DNA from: Microbispora siamensis | GTDB taxonomy: Bacteria; Actinomycetota; Actinomycetes; Streptosporangiales; Streptosporangiaceae | Length of the DNA stretch: 64,000 bases | Direction of reading: 5' to 3' | Assembly (NCBI RefSeq): GCF_016863095.1 | Contig: NZ_BOOF01000033.1 | Location: 93,605 to 157,604, forward strand | Part shown: piece by piece, positions 40,091-49,045 of the stretch | How positions within the stretch are numbered: the stretch's first letter is position 1 | How the letters are laid out: every line of letters starts with the position of its first letter | The notes under the pieces: model-generated | Database searches by the model: none | Told to the model about the DNA's origin: nothing | The model's input: only the letters and a program-made list of their open reading frames with translations | Made by a program: the position numbers and the translations under genes

Positions 40091-41215
40091 CTAAAGGAGC
40101 GTGAGCTGTTCGGGCGTCGCGGCCGGTGCGGGCGGGGAGACCGGCCGCTCGCCGGGCCGCTGCCCAGCACGGGGGCCGCGCGCCCCTGCTGCTCGCTCAC
40201 CGCGCGCTCCTGCTGCTTCACCCCCGCGCGTGGCCGACCGGCCGATGCCGTGCTCGCGGGCGAGCGTGCGCACGGCCTGGCTGATCCGTTCCTGGTACGC
40301 CTTGGGCGCGTAGGCGCCCCGGCCGTACAGCTCCAGATAGCGGGGGACGAGCCGGGGATGCTCGCGCGACAGCCAGGCCATGAACCACTCGCGTGCGCCC
40401 GGCCGCAGGTGGAGCACGATCGGCGTGACGTGCGTCGCGCCGGTCTCGGCGATGCGGCACACGGTGCTCTCCAGCGCCGCCGGGGAGTCGCACAGATAGG
40501 GGAGGATCGGCGCCATGAGCACGCCGCACGGGATGCCGTGCTCGTTCAGCGTGGCGCACACCTCCAGCCGCTTGCGCGGCGACGGGGTGCCGGGCTCGAC
40601 GGCCCGCCACAGCGACTCGTCGGTGAACCCCACCGAGACGGCCGTGCTGACGTCGGTCACCTCGGCCGCCTCGGCGAGCAGGTCGAGGTCGCGCAGGATC
40701 AGCGAGCCCTTGGTGAGGATCGAGAACGGGTTGCGGGCGTCCCGCAGGGCCGCGAGGATGCCCGGCATCAGCCGGTAGCGGCCCTCGGCCCGCTGGTAGC
40801 AGTCGACGTTGGTCCCCATTGCGATGGGATGCCCGCCCCATCGAGGCGCCGCCAGCTCCCTGCGTACGAGGTCGGGGGCGTTGACCTTCACGACGATCTT
40901 CGAGTCGAAGTCGCGGCCGGAGTCCAGGTCGAGGTATTCGTGCGTCCTGCGGGCGAAGCAGTACGTGCACGCGTGGGTGCAGCCCCGGTAGGGATTGATC
41001 GTCCACTCGAACGGGACCCGGCTGGCCGAGGGGACCCGATTGATGATCGACCGCGCGTGGATCTCGTAGAACGTCACGCCGCGGAATTCCGGGGTGTCGA
41101 AGGTCCGCGTCACGGCAGACCGAGCGAACAGGGGCGTCGTCTCGCCCGGCCCGCCGTCTTGCCCGCCGTCCCCCGTGTCCATGCCCACGTCGAGGCGTAG
41201 CCCGTCCCACCGCAC
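40091..41215 (-). CDS. Rv2578c family radical SAM protein
   Basis: About 374 residues. The radical SAM cluster motif is PYRGCTHACTYCFARRTHEYLDL (CxxxCxxC), followed by FDSKIVVKVNAPDLVRREL, PIAMGTNVDCYQRAEGRYRLMPGIL, and ISILTKGS-like FSILTKGSLILRDLDLL; this is the SplB-like/Rv2578c group. The reaction is unknown; a DNA or RNA repair role by analogy with spore photoproduct lyase is speculative. The C-terminus is a repetitive Ala/Gly/Arg tail. GTG 41215 (RWDGLRLD) is the family start and is likely leaderless, with TCTAAT and TTGCGA boxes directly upstream. Confidence 0.9.
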   Translation of the reverse strand: MRWDGLRLDVGMDTGDGGQDGGPGETTPLFARSAVTRTFDTPEFRGVTFYEIHARSIINRVPSASRVPFEWTINPYRGCTHACTYCFARRTHEYLDLDSGRDFDSKIVVKVNAPDLVRRELAAPRWGGHPIAMGTNVDCYQRAEGRYRLMPGILAALRDARNPFSILTKGSLILRDLDLLAEAAEVTDVSTAVSVGFTDESLWRAVEPGTPSPRKRLEVCATLNEHGIPCGVLMAPILPYLCDSPAALESTVCRIAETGATHVTPIVLHLRPGAREWFMAWLSREHPRLVPRYLELYGRGAYAPKAYQERISQAVRTLAREHGIGRSATRGGEAAGARGERAAGARGPRAGQRPGERPVSPPAPAATPEQLTLL

Positions 41216-41350
41216 TCTTCGATTAGAACAGAGGTTCGATGGAGATCGCAACGTGCAACGCGTCGTAAATCGCGGCCCTGGAAACGGCTAACGATCTTCA
41301 TCGTTGGGCAGAACGTCGGCACATACCTTGCGTTCTGGGAGAGTTGCGCG

Positions 41351-41608
41351 ATGGCCTGGTCGCAGGACGAAGAGCGGATGCTGGCGATGATCGAGCGGCA
41401 CCTCACCGACGAGGATCCGAAGCTTGCGGCCAGACTCGAGTCGTTCAACCACCGTGCGGGGCGCGGGCGGCAGGGGCGGGGTGCGGGCCGTCGCCGGCCG
41501 GGCCGCTCCACCGTGATCATCGCGGTGAGCTGGCTGCTCATCGCCACGTTGATCGCGACCTTGCTGGTCATGGCCCTGCGGCACGACGCCGCGGCTCTCC
41601 CGGTGTAA
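41351..41608 (+). CDS. DUF3040 domain-containing membrane protein
   Basis: 85-residue actinobacterial protein: MAWSQDEERMLAMIERHLTD then DPKLAARLESFN, a basic Gly/Arg linker, and one membrane helix STVIIAVSWLLIATLIATLLVMAL. This is the DUF3040 pattern. The function is unknown; the N-terminal segment probably lies in the cytoplasm. A GGGAG box precedes the ATG. Confidence 0.88.
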   Translation: MAWSQDEERMLAMIERHLTDEDPKLAARLESFNHRAGRGRQGRGAGRRRPGRSTVIIAVSWLLIATLIATLLVMALRHDAAALPV

Positions 41609-41766
41609 CGGCGTTCAGGACCTCGCCGAGCACCCACACCCCCCGCCGATCAGGTTGGACGCGGATGATCGGGTAGCGGTCGTGTAATGCGAGCGTGGTT
41701 GGGTGCCAGGCGTGCTCGGCACCCAACCACCGGCCGAAGAAGGCCCGGCGCGAGCCGGTTCAGCTC

Positions 41767-43371
41767 TTACGCGGTCACTTGGGGGTGTCGGTCTTCGGGG
41801 GTTTTCTCCTCGTCCGCCGACGTGGAGAGCTTGTTTTGCGGACCGCGGACGGCGGTGTAGACGAACAGGAGGCCCATGACGACGACACCTGCCCACATGG
41901 CCTGCTGCCAGCCGTCGACGAAGGACTGACGGGCGGCATCGACCAGCGCCTGCGCGTGGGAGCCGGCAGTGCCCGCGGCCTCGATGGCGTTGGCGACGCC
42001 CTGGCGTGCGGCGTCCGCCGCGCCTTGAGGGATGCCGCCGAGCCTGTCATCGATGGCACTGCGGTAGCCACTCGCCAGGAGGGCGCCGAGCAGGGCGATG
42101 CCGAGTGCGGTGCCGAACTCGCGGGTGATGTCGTTGAGCGCGGAGGCGACACCCTGCTTCTCCCGCGACAGGGAGCTGGTGATGGCCTCGGTGGAAGGGG
42201 TCATCGACAGGCCCATGCCGATGCCCATGGCGAGCATGCCGGGCAGGATGGACAGGTAGCCGCCGTCGACGGAGACGATGCCGGCCATGAGGGCCAGACC
42301 GGCGCCGAACAACGCGATTCCCGCCGCCATGGTCGGGCGGGCGCCGATACGCGCGGCCGACTTGTGCGCCAAGCCGGAGGTCATCATCATCAGCACGGCC
42401 ATGGGCATCATCGCCAGGGTGGACAGCAGTCCCGACCAGCCGAGGACGGCTTGCAGGAATGGGAAGAGGACCACGAAGACACCCGCCTGGACACCGAAGA
42501 CCACCAGCAGGGTGATGGAGCCGCCGGACAGGCCGCGCTCGCGGAAGAGGCGCACATCCAGCAGGGCCGCGTCCCTGCGGCGCAGCTCCCAGGCCACGAA
42601 GAAGATCAGGGCCACCAGACCGGCGACGAGACTGGTCAGAGTGACAGGGTCGCCCCAGCCGCGCTCCGGGCCTTCCTGCAGGACGAAGATGAGGCCTACC
42701 ACGGCGACGACGGAGGCCAGTGCGCCCATGGTGTCGAAGGAGTGCCCGGAGCGCTCGCGAGAGTTGGGTACGGACCGCATCATGCCGAGCGAGACGAGGA
42801 CCAGGACGACGGGCAGCACGAACAGCCACCGCCAGTCCGCCACGTCCACGAGCAAGGCGGAGAGGAACATGCCGATGATGCCGCCGCCTCCGGCGACGCC
42901 GGTCCACACGCCGATCGCCTTTCCACGCTGCTCGTCGGGAAAGGTCGAGGTGATCACGGCGAGGGTGATCGGCATGATCACCGCAGCGCCCACACCGCTG
43001 AGCACCCGGGCGGCGATCATGACCTCGGATGACGGGGCCAGGCCCGCCAGCGCGCCGGCGAATCCGAAGATGATCAGGCCGGTGATCAGCATAGGTTTGC
43101 GGCCCAGCCGGTCACCGATCGCGCCGAGCGGAAGCAGCAGCGCGGCCAGGGTGAGGGTGTAGACGTTGATGATCCACAGGATTGTGCTCTGCGAGGCGCC
43201 GAATTCGACGGCCATGTCAGGCTGGGCGACGTTCAACCCGGTCACCGAGGCGATGACCGCCATCAACGCGACACAGACGGCGATCAGGATGGAGCGCAGT
43301 TGGCGCGCGTCCGGCGCGCCCCTGCCGCTCGCTTCGGCGGTTGCCCCCTCTGCGGGCTGGTTCGTGCTCAT
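41767..43371 (-). CDS. MFS transporter, DHA2 (14-TM drug:H+ antiporter) family
   Basis: 534-residue exporter with 14 predicted helices. Family motifs: motif D-like LNVAQPDMAVEF in TM1, motif A LGAIGDRLGRKPMLI between TM2 and TM3, motif B ARVLSGVGAAVIMPITLAVI, and motif C GVAGGGGIIGMFLSALLVD, the antiporter motif of TM5. Likely substrates are cationic or antibiotic compounds. ATG 43371 follows GAGAGGA. Divergent from an XRE-cupin regulator with 101 bp between starts, and probably controlled by it. Confidence 0.93.
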   Translation of the reverse strand: MSTNQPAEGATAEASGRGAPDARQLRSILIAVCVALMAVIASVTGLNVAQPDMAVEFGASQSTILWIINVYTLTLAALLLPLGAIGDRLGRKPMLITGLIIFGFAGALAGLAPSSEVMIAARVLSGVGAAVIMPITLAVITSTFPDEQRGKAIGVWTGVAGGGGIIGMFLSALLVDVADWRWLFVLPVVLVLVSLGMMRSVPNSRERSGHSFDTMGALASVVAVVGLIFVLQEGPERGWGDPVTLTSLVAGLVALIFFVAWELRRRDAALLDVRLFRERGLSGGSITLLVVFGVQAGVFVVLFPFLQAVLGWSGLLSTLAMMPMAVLMMMTSGLAHKSAARIGARPTMAAGIALFGAGLALMAGIVSVDGGYLSILPGMLAMGIGMGLSMTPSTEAITSSLSREKQGVASALNDITREFGTALGIALLGALLASGYRSAIDDRLGGIPQGAADAARQGVANAIEAAGTAGSHAQALVDAARQSFVDGWQQAMWAGVVVMGLLFVYTAVRGPQNKLSTSADEEKTPEDRHPQVTA

Positions 43372-43472
43372 GAATTTCCTCTCGGAAAAGGCAGGTCGAA
43401 AGGGGTGCATGGCCCAGCGGATCAGGGCCATCCACGTGCGACGATATCCATGCCTTGCATGAGGGGCATATG

Positions 43473-44075
43473 ATGTTGCCTATGAAGCAAGAAGATGAAG
43501 ACTTGGACAGCCTCGTACGCAAACGCATCCGCGCCCTGCGGGTCGCACAGGGCTGGTCCCTGGAAGAGCTGGCCACCCGCGCCCGGCTCAGCCAGTCCTC
43601 ACTGAGCCGGATCGAGAACGGCCAGCGCCGCCTCGCGCTGGATCAGCTCGTCACCCTCGCCCGCGCCCTGGACACCTCCCTCGACCAGCTGGTCGAGACC
43701 GCCACCGATGACGTCGTCACCAGCCCGATGATCGACGGCACCCACGGCGTGATGCGCTGGCCGATCAAGGGCGACCCCGGCATGACCGTGATGCGTCAGC
43801 GCATGACCGAGCCGCCGCCCGACAATCCCGCCCGCATGCGCGCCCATCCGGGCCGGGAATGGCTTGTCGTCCTGTCCGGCACGGCGATCCTCATGCTGGG
43901 CCACCGCCGCTTCCGCCTCGAGGCCAACCAGGCTGCCGAGTTCCCCACGATGATGCCGCACGCCATCGGCGCCGAAGGCGGACCGTGCGAGATCCTGGGC
44001 ATCTTCGACCGCGAGGCGCGGCGCGGACACCAGCGCGAGGACGGCGGCCGCGATGACCGAGAGGCCCATGACTGA
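43473..44075 (+). CDS. XRE family regulator with cupin sensor domain
   Basis: About 200 residues: N-terminal HTH_3 (LVRKRIRALRVAQGWSLEELATRARLSQSSLSRIENGQRRLALDQLVTLARAL) and C-terminal cupin (RAHPGREWLVVLSGTAILMLGHRRFRLEANQAAEFPTMMPHAIGAEGGPCEILGIF). The class senses small molecules through the cupin and often controls an adjacent efflux pump. ATG 43473 has GAGGGG 6 nt upstream; ATG 43482 (MKQEDED) is an alternative. A CATGC-CTT-GCATG palindrome at 43449-43461 is a candidate operator. Confidence 0.88.
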   Translation: MLPMKQEDEDLDSLVRKRIRALRVAQGWSLEELATRARLSQSSLSRIENGQRRLALDQLVTLARALDTSLDQLVETATDDVVTSPMIDGTHGVMRWPIKGDPGMTVMRQRMTEPPPDNPARMRAHPGREWLVVLSGTAILMLGHRRFRLEANQAAEFPTMMPHAIGAEGGPCEILGIFDREARRGHQREDGGRDDREAHD

Positions 44076-44209
44076 TATGCGAAAGGTGCCTGACGCCGCT
44101 GAACGCGCAAGGGTGGCCGTCTTGCGCGTCCGGCAGCGCCGGCGGCCATCGTCTTGCGTTCTGCGAAAGAGATTATGCCGATCGCGCATGGGCTTCGTAA
44201 TGTGACGTC

Positions 44210-45061
44210 ATGACCCGAACACACCTGCACACCGGCCACGACCACCAGCACGGCGCCGGCAGCCAAGAGGAGATCCTCGACCTGGACGCGGAAGTCCTCG
44301 CCGAGCACCTCAGGGCCATCATCGAGTGGCTGCCCCTGGCCACCGGTCCGAGCCATATCGTGGATGTGGGCTGCGGCACCGGAGCGGGCACCTTCGCCCT
44401 CCTCGACCGCTTTCCCGATGCGCGCGTCACAGCCGTCGACACCTCACCCGAGCACCTGCGGCGCCTGCGAGAGAAGGCATGCGCCCGTGACATGGATGAC
44501 CGCGTGCACATCGTGCAGGCCGACCTCGACGACGCCGACTGGCCCGACCTCGGCACGCCCGACCTCGTCTGGGCGTCGGCCTCGATGCACCACATGGCCG
44601 ACCCCGACCGCGTCATACGCAACATCCACGACCTGCTCGCGCCCGGCGGCCTGTTCACCGTCGTCGAACTGGCCGGCGTCCCCCGCTTCCTGCCCGCCGA
44701 CGCACCCGAGGACCGGCCTGGCCTGGAAGAGCGCTGCCACGCCGCGACCGATCACCTCCACGCCGAACACCTGCCCCACCGCGGCGCCGACTGGGGACCG
44801 ATGCTGACCGCCGCCGGATTCGCTCTCGAAGGCGAACGCACCATCACCGTGCACATCGAGGGCTCCCGCAACGAGGCGATCGGCCGCTACGCCCTCAGCG
44901 CCCTGCAGCGCATCCGTGGCGCCGCCGCCCAGGCGCTCTCACCCGAAGATCTCGCCGCGCTCGACCGGCTGCTCGACACCGGCAGCCCGCACAGCATCCT
45001 GCGCCGCGGCGACCTCGCGGTACGCACAGAACGCACCGTCTGGGCCGCCCGCCGCACCTGA
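44210..45061 (+). CDS. Class I SAM-dependent methyltransferase
   Basis: 283 residues. A His-rich N-terminus (HLHTGHDHQHGAGSQEEIL) precedes SAM motif I HIVDVGCGTGAGTFALLDRFP, VTAVDTSPEHLRRLREKA, VQADLDDADWPDLGTPDLVWASASMHHMADPDRVIRNIHDLLAPGGLFTVVELAG. The small molecule methylated cannot be told. The start ATG 44210 has no Shine-Dalgarno but a TAATGT box 6 nt upstream, so the mRNA is probably leaderless. It stands downstream of the XRE-cupin gene by 134 bp with its own promoter. Confidence 0.88.
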   Translation: MTRTHLHTGHDHQHGAGSQEEILDLDAEVLAEHLRAIIEWLPLATGPSHIVDVGCGTGAGTFALLDRFPDARVTAVDTSPEHLRRLREKACARDMDDRVHIVQADLDDADWPDLGTPDLVWASASMHHMADPDRVIRNIHDLLAPGGLFTVVELAGVPRFLPADAPEDRPGLEERCHAATDHLHAEHLPHRGADWGPMLTAAGFALEGERTITVHIEGSRNEAIGRYALSALQRIRGAAAQALSPEDLAALDRLLDTGSPHSILRRGDLAVRTERTVWAARRT

Positions 45062-45096
45062 GCTCACCGAGCGCGCAGACTTTGTTCGCCCGGCAT

Positions 45097-45111
45097 CCTC
45101 AGCACCTGAGG
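45097..45111. terminator. Short hairpin between convergent genes
   Basis: CCTCAG-CAC-CTGAGG, a perfect 6-bp stem, lies in the 50 bp between the convergent methyltransferase and penicillin-binding protein genes and touches the stop of the latter. Weak terminator candidate. Confidence 0.35.
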
Positions 45112-46734
45112 TCAGGACAGGGACTTGAGGAAGTGCGCCGCGACCGGGGCGGCCACCTCGCCGCCCATGCCGCCGGCCTCCACGACGACGGCGAAGGCCA
45201 GGTCGCCGCGGAAGCCCATGAACCAGGCGTGCGAGTCGAGTTCGGGCCCGGTGCCGAACTCGGCGGTCCCGGTCTTGCCCGCCGTACCCGCGGGCAGTCC
45301 GGCGGCGTGGGCGGTCCCCTTGGTGACGACCGCCCGCATCATCGACCGCAGGTTCTTGACGACCTCCTCCGGCAGCTTCTTGGGAGCGGTCTTCTGCTCC
45401 AGCGAAGGCACCAGCGTGGGCGGCCGCCAGGAGCCGTCGGCCACCGCCGCCGCCACGGTCGCGATCACCAGCGGGCTGGCGGTGATCCTCGCCTGCCCGA
45501 ACGACTCGGCGGCGAGTTCGGCGTCGCTGGTGGCCTTCGGCATGCTGCCGGGGGTCGCCGGGACGCCGATGCGCAGCGGCTGGTTGAAGCCCAGGTCCGT
45601 CGCCAGGTCGTACAGCTTGCGCGCCCCCAGCTTCTGCGCGGCGAGCGGGGCGAACGTCGTGTTGCACGAGTGGGCGTAGGAGTCGAGGAACGACAGCGAC
45701 CCGAACGCCTCGTGGTCGGAGTTGCGGATCTTCAGCCCGCCGACGACCGCCTCCTTGGGGCAGGTCACCCGGCTCGACGGGGTGAGTCCCTCGGCCAGCA
45801 GCCCGGCCGCCGTGACCGTCTTGAACGTTGATCCGGGAGCGTACTTGCCGTCCAGCGCCCGGTTGAAGCCGCCCCGGTTGTTCACGACGGCGAGGATCTC
45901 GCCCGTCGAAGGCTTGACGGCGACGAGCGAGGCGGGTTTGTCCAGATCGCGTACGGCGTCGGCGGCGGCCTTCTGCACCTTCAGGTCGAGGCTGGTCCGC
46001 AGGTCCTTGCCGGGGGAGCCCTTGACGGTGTGCAGGGTCTTCCGGCTCTCGCCCACCACCTGGATCTCGGTGGTGGGAGTGCCCGCGAGCTGCTTCTGGA
46101 ACGTCTCCTGCAGGCCGCCGCGGCCCACGGCGTCGCCCTTCTTGTAGGCGGTGCCCAGCTTCTCGACGTCCTCGTCCTTGGCCTTGTCCAGGAAGCCGAC
46201 GAGCTGCTGCACCGAACCGCCCACGTCGCCGCCGTCGATGCGGTCGCCGTTGGCGGCGGTGACGGCCCCCCGCTGCGGCCACGACGTCTTCAGCGCCAGG
46301 TGGTTGGTCCCGTCGAGCGCGGGGTGGACCGCGGACGGCGACCAGTCGACCTTCCAGTAGTGGTCCTTTACCACGAGCTTGAGCGAGCCCTTGTAGGTCC
46401 AGTCGCCGACGTTCTTCACGGTGGCGGTCGCGGTGTAGGAGGCGGTCGCCCGGTCGTCCTTCGCCGCGCCGGCCCGTACGTCGCGGACGGCGACCTTCGT
46501 GACCGCGAGGTTCTTGGTGAGCTCGGCGTACGCCGCGTCGAAGCCGGCGGCGGGTGAGGCGAGCTCGGCCTTCATCGCCGCGAGGTCGCCCCTCGACCAG
46601 GCCGCGGTGAACCGGGCCGCGGTCTCCTGCGGCGTGCCGCGTGTGTGCAGCACGTAGTAGGCGCCACCCGCGGCCGCCCCCGCCAGCACGACGGCCGCGG
46701 CGGCCGAGATCGCGATGGTACGTCCTCGTGGCAC
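45112..46734 (-). CDS. Class B penicillin-binding protein (transpeptidase with NTF2-like N-terminal domain)
   Basis: About 540 residues. A single N-terminal membrane anchor (TIAISAAAAVVLAGAAAGGAYYV) is followed by an NTF2/MecA_N-like domain (ETAARFTAAWSRGDLAAMKAEL, KLVVKDHYWKVDWSPSAVHP), a PBP dimer domain and the transpeptidase with PGSTFK (nucleophile Ser), SCN and KTGTAE. It cross-links peptidoglycan on the outer face of the membrane. The MecA-like N-terminal domain is the architecture of low-affinity PBPs such as PBP2a, but affinity cannot be read from sequence. GTG 46734 follows a GGGGG box; GTG 46746 is an alternative. Confidence 0.92.
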   Translation of the reverse strand: MPRGRTIAISAAAAVVLAGAAAGGAYYVLHTRGTPQETAARFTAAWSRGDLAAMKAELASPAAGFDAAYAELTKNLAVTKVAVRDVRAGAAKDDRATASYTATATVKNVGDWTYKGSLKLVVKDHYWKVDWSPSAVHPALDGTNHLALKTSWPQRGAVTAANGDRIDGGDVGGSVQQLVGFLDKAKDEDVEKLGTAYKKGDAVGRGGLQETFQKQLAGTPTTEIQVVGESRKTLHTVKGSPGKDLRTSLDLKVQKAAADAVRDLDKPASLVAVKPSTGEILAVVNNRGGFNRALDGKYAPGSTFKTVTAAGLLAEGLTPSSRVTCPKEAVVGGLKIRNSDHEAFGSLSFLDSYAHSCNTTFAPLAAQKLGARKLYDLATDLGFNQPLRIGVPATPGSMPKATSDAELAAESFGQARITASPLVIATVAAAVADGSWRPPTLVPSLEQKTAPKKLPEEVVKNLRSMMRAVVTKGTAHAAGLPAGTAGKTGTAEFGTGPELDSHAWFMGFRGDLAFAVVVEAGGMGGEVAAPVAAHFLKSLS

Positions 46735-46794
46735 GCACACCCCCAATGACGGCCCTGTGGTCGGGACCAGAGCCTAGCGGGGCCAAATCGTTAT

Positions 46795-47457
46795 TTACAC
46801 TCCGGCTTCGCCGGCGCCCTTGACGCTGGCGCCGTACCGGGGGACGTACTCCTGGCCGGACAGGCGCTGGATCGCGGCCATGACCTCGTCGGTCACCCGC
46901 CGCCGGTCCCGGGCGCTGCCCGGGTCGCCGGTGAAGGTCATCGGCTCGCCGAACCGCACGCCGATGCTGTGCAGGCGCGGCACCGTGGTGCCGGGCGGCA
47001 GCACCTTCTCGGTGCCGAGCATGGCGACGGGCACGACCGGGGCGCCGGTGGTCAGCGTGAGCCAGGCCACGCCCACCTTCCCCCGGTACAGCCGGCCGTC
47101 GGGGGAGCGGGTGCCCTCGGGATAGATGCCGAACAGTTCGCCCGCCTTCAGCACCTCCACCGCGGCGTCGAGCATGTCCTGGGCGGCGGAGACGTTCTCC
47201 CGGTCGATCTCCATCGCCCCCATCGCGCGCATCCAGGCCGCGACGAGGGGGTTGCCGGTGAAGTACTCCTTCTTCGCCACGAACCGCACCATCCGCGGCA
47301 CCACGGCCGGCATGAAGAACGAGTCGAGCACGGACAGGTGGTTGGAGGCGAGGATCGCGGGCCCGTGCGCGGGGACGTGCTCACGTCCTTCCATCCGCGG
47401 CCGCCACAGCGCGTGCATGACGGGAACGCTGACGAACTTCAGGGCGGGGTAGAGCAC
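46795..47457 (-). CDS. Lysophospholipid acyltransferase family protein (PlsC-like)
   Basis: 220-residue 1-acyl-glycerol-3-phosphate acyltransferase-like protein: motif I LASNHLSVLDSFFMP (HX4D), motif II FVAKKEYFTGNP, motif III LFGIYPEGTRSPDG, motif IV APVVPVAMLGTEKVLPPG. It transfers a fatty acyl chain in phospholipid or lipid synthesis. GTG 47457 is the start. It lies upstream of the penicillin-binding protein gene on the same strand with a 60-bp gap, so co-transcription is possible. Confidence 0.92.
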   Translation of the reverse strand: MLYPALKFVSVPVMHALWRPRMEGREHVPAHGPAILASNHLSVLDSFFMPAVVPRMVRFVAKKEYFTGNPLVAAWMRAMGAMEIDRENVSAAQDMLDAAVEVLKAGELFGIYPEGTRSPDGRLYRGKVGVAWLTLTTGAPVVPVAMLGTEKVLPPGTTVPRLHSIGVRFGEPMTFTGDPGSARDRRRVTDEVMAAIQRLSGQEYVPRYGASVKGAGEAGV

Positions 47458-47571
47458 GGCCTCTCCTTCTCCGGTCCGACGGACATACCCTAGGCCGCCC
47501 GGACCACCGTTCAGGTGTACAACCCCTGCAACACACTCCCTCGTGTTTTGTACGGCTTCACCAACGGTTCT

Positions 47572-47593
47572 CTGTACCTACTAGTATGTACAG
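47572..47593. promoter_or_regulatory. Palindromic TetR operator overlapping the start codon
   Basis: CTGTAC-C-TACTAGTA-T-GTACAG is a 22-bp palindrome with a single mismatched pair. The ATG of the downstream TetR gene (47586) lies within it. Size and symmetry fit a TetR-family operator and imply autorepression (inference). Confidence 0.6.
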
Positions 47594-48152
47594 CGTGAGC
47601 GTACCGGACCGCCTGATCGAGAGCACCCGCGAACTGCTGTGGGAGCGCGGCTACGTCGGAACCAGCCCGCGGGCCATCCAGCAGCGGGCGGGAGCCGGTC
47701 AGGGCAGCATGTATCACCACTTCTCCGGCAAGCCCGACCTCGCGCTGGCCGCGATCGGCCGTACGGCGGAGGAGATGCGCGCCGGGGTCGAGGAGATCCT
47801 GGACGGTCCGGGCACGGCCCTCGAACGCGTGTCGGCCTACCTGCGGCGCGAGCGGGAGGTGCTCCGGGGCTGCCCGATCGGCCGGCTCACCCAGGACCCC
47901 GACGTCATGGCCGATCCGGCGCTGCGGCGGCCGGTGGAGGAGACGTTCGCGTGGCTGCGCGACCGGCTCGCGGCGGTGCTGGCCGAGGGGCGCGACCGGG
48001 GCGAACTCGGCGCCGGTCTCGATCCCGGAGCGACCGCCGCGACGGTCGTGGCGGTGCTGCAGGGCGGATACGTCCTGGCCCGCGCGGCCGGCTCACCCGA
48101 GCCGTTCCATCAGGCCGTCGACGGTGTGCTCGCCCTGCTGTCCCGCATCTGA
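47586..48152 (+). CDS. TetR/AcrR family transcriptional regulator
   Basis: 188 residues: PDRLIESTRELLWERGYVGTSPRAIQQRAGAGQGSMYHHFSGKPDLALAAIGRTAEEM is the HTH, followed by a TetR_C-type helical domain (LRRPVEETFAWLRDRLAAVLAEGRDRGELGAGLDPGATAATVVAVLQGGYVLARA). ATG 47586 lies inside the operator; GTG 47595 (VPDRLIE) is an alternative start. It is followed 21 nt later by a DUF4865 gene, a common operon partner of this TetR group. Confidence 0.9.
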   Translation: MYSVSVPDRLIESTRELLWERGYVGTSPRAIQQRAGAGQGSMYHHFSGKPDLALAAIGRTAEEMRAGVEEILDGPGTALERVSAYLRREREVLRGCPIGRLTQDPDVMADPALRRPVEETFAWLRDRLAAVLAEGRDRGELGAGLDPGATAATVVAVLQGGYVLARAAGSPEPFHQAVDGVLALLSRI

Positions 48153-48173
48153 GCGTCCCAGGAGACCCGCGCC

Positions 48174-48779
48174 GTGTACGCGATGCAGTACGAGATCACC
48201 CTGCCCGCCGACTACGACATGTCGATCATCCGGGAGCGGGTGGCCACTCGCGGGCACGCCCTCGACGACCGGGCCGGGCTCGGCCTCAAGGCCTACCTGA
48301 TCCGCGAGCGGGGCGCCGCCGGGTCGCCGGTCAACCAGTACGCGCCGTTCTACCTCTGGCACGACGCCGGGAGGATGGGCGAGTTCCTGGTCGGCGGGGG
48401 TGGCTTCCAGGGGATCGTCGGCGACTTCGGCCGGCCGGTCGTCCAGCATTGGACGGGCCTGGCCGTCGAGGCGGGCCCGGCCAGGAGGACGGCGCCCCTC
48501 GCGGCGCCCCTCGCGGCGTCGCGCCTGCTGACGCCGATGCCCGCCTCGGCCGACCCGGCCGAGCAGGTGGCCGGCGCCCTCGCCGAGCTGCGTGACCTGG
48601 GCGGCGCGCAGGGCCTGCACACCGCCGCCCTCGCCGTGGACCCGCATCACTGGCGCCTGGTGACGTTCGCGCTGTGGGAGCGGGAGGTGCCCGCCGCGCA
48701 CGCCGGCGCGGAACGCTACGAGGTGCTGCACCTGTCCGCGCCCGGCCTGGCGAGCCTGCCCCGGGGCCGGGCCTGGTGA
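48174..48779 (+). CDS. DUF4865 family protein
   Basis: 201 residues: MQYEITLPADYDMSIIRERVATRGHALDDRAGLGLKAYLIRERGAAGSPVNQYAPFYLWHDAGRMGEFLVGGGGFQGIVGDFGRP. This is the DUF4865 signature, a two-repeat dimeric alpha-beta barrel-like fold related to monooxygenase-type small proteins. Function unknown. It is co-transcribed with the TetR gene upstream and closed by a strong hairpin. GTG 48174 is used; ATG 48183 is possible. Confidence 0.85.
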   Translation: MYAMQYEITLPADYDMSIIRERVATRGHALDDRAGLGLKAYLIRERGAAGSPVNQYAPFYLWHDAGRMGEFLVGGGGFQGIVGDFGRPVVQHWTGLAVEAGPARRTAPLAAPLAASRLLTPMPASADPAEQVAGALAELRDLGGAQGLHTAALAVDPHHWRLVTFALWEREVPAAHAGAERYEVLHLSAPGLASLPRGRAW

Positions 48780-48799
48780 GCAGGGCGGGAAAAGAACGA

Positions 48800-48828
48800 C
48801 GCCCCGCGAGAACGAGTCTCGCGGGGCG
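48800..48828 (+). terminator. Strong hairpin terminator after the TetR-DUF4865 operon
   Basis: CGCCCCGCGAGA / TCTCGCGGGGCG: a perfect 12-bp stem with a 5-nt loop (ACGAG), 20 nt after the DUF4865 stop. No T-run, as is usual here. Confidence 0.8.
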
Positions 48829-49045
48829 CCCACGTCGAGGGCCGATGTGGCGGTCGCCTCCTCGGCGAGATGCACAACACGGCTCCAGCCGAACGGTATT
48901 CCGTGAAGGCGGTGATTGCGGCCCGGGGGACACAAACCACATCGGCCATGGATGACTTTAGCCGACTTCCGCCCCTGCTTTCTCCCGCCCACCGCATCGG
49001 GGTCCGTCATCAGCGGGCCAAGCCTGGGTGCACTATCGTCGGCGG

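Noticed and set aside
36197..45061. A biosynthetic gene cluster for a macrolide or streptogramin linked to the resistance-like genes
   Set aside because: No PKS, NRPS, or tailoring cluster is present; the methyltransferases and glycosyltransferase are isolated single genes.
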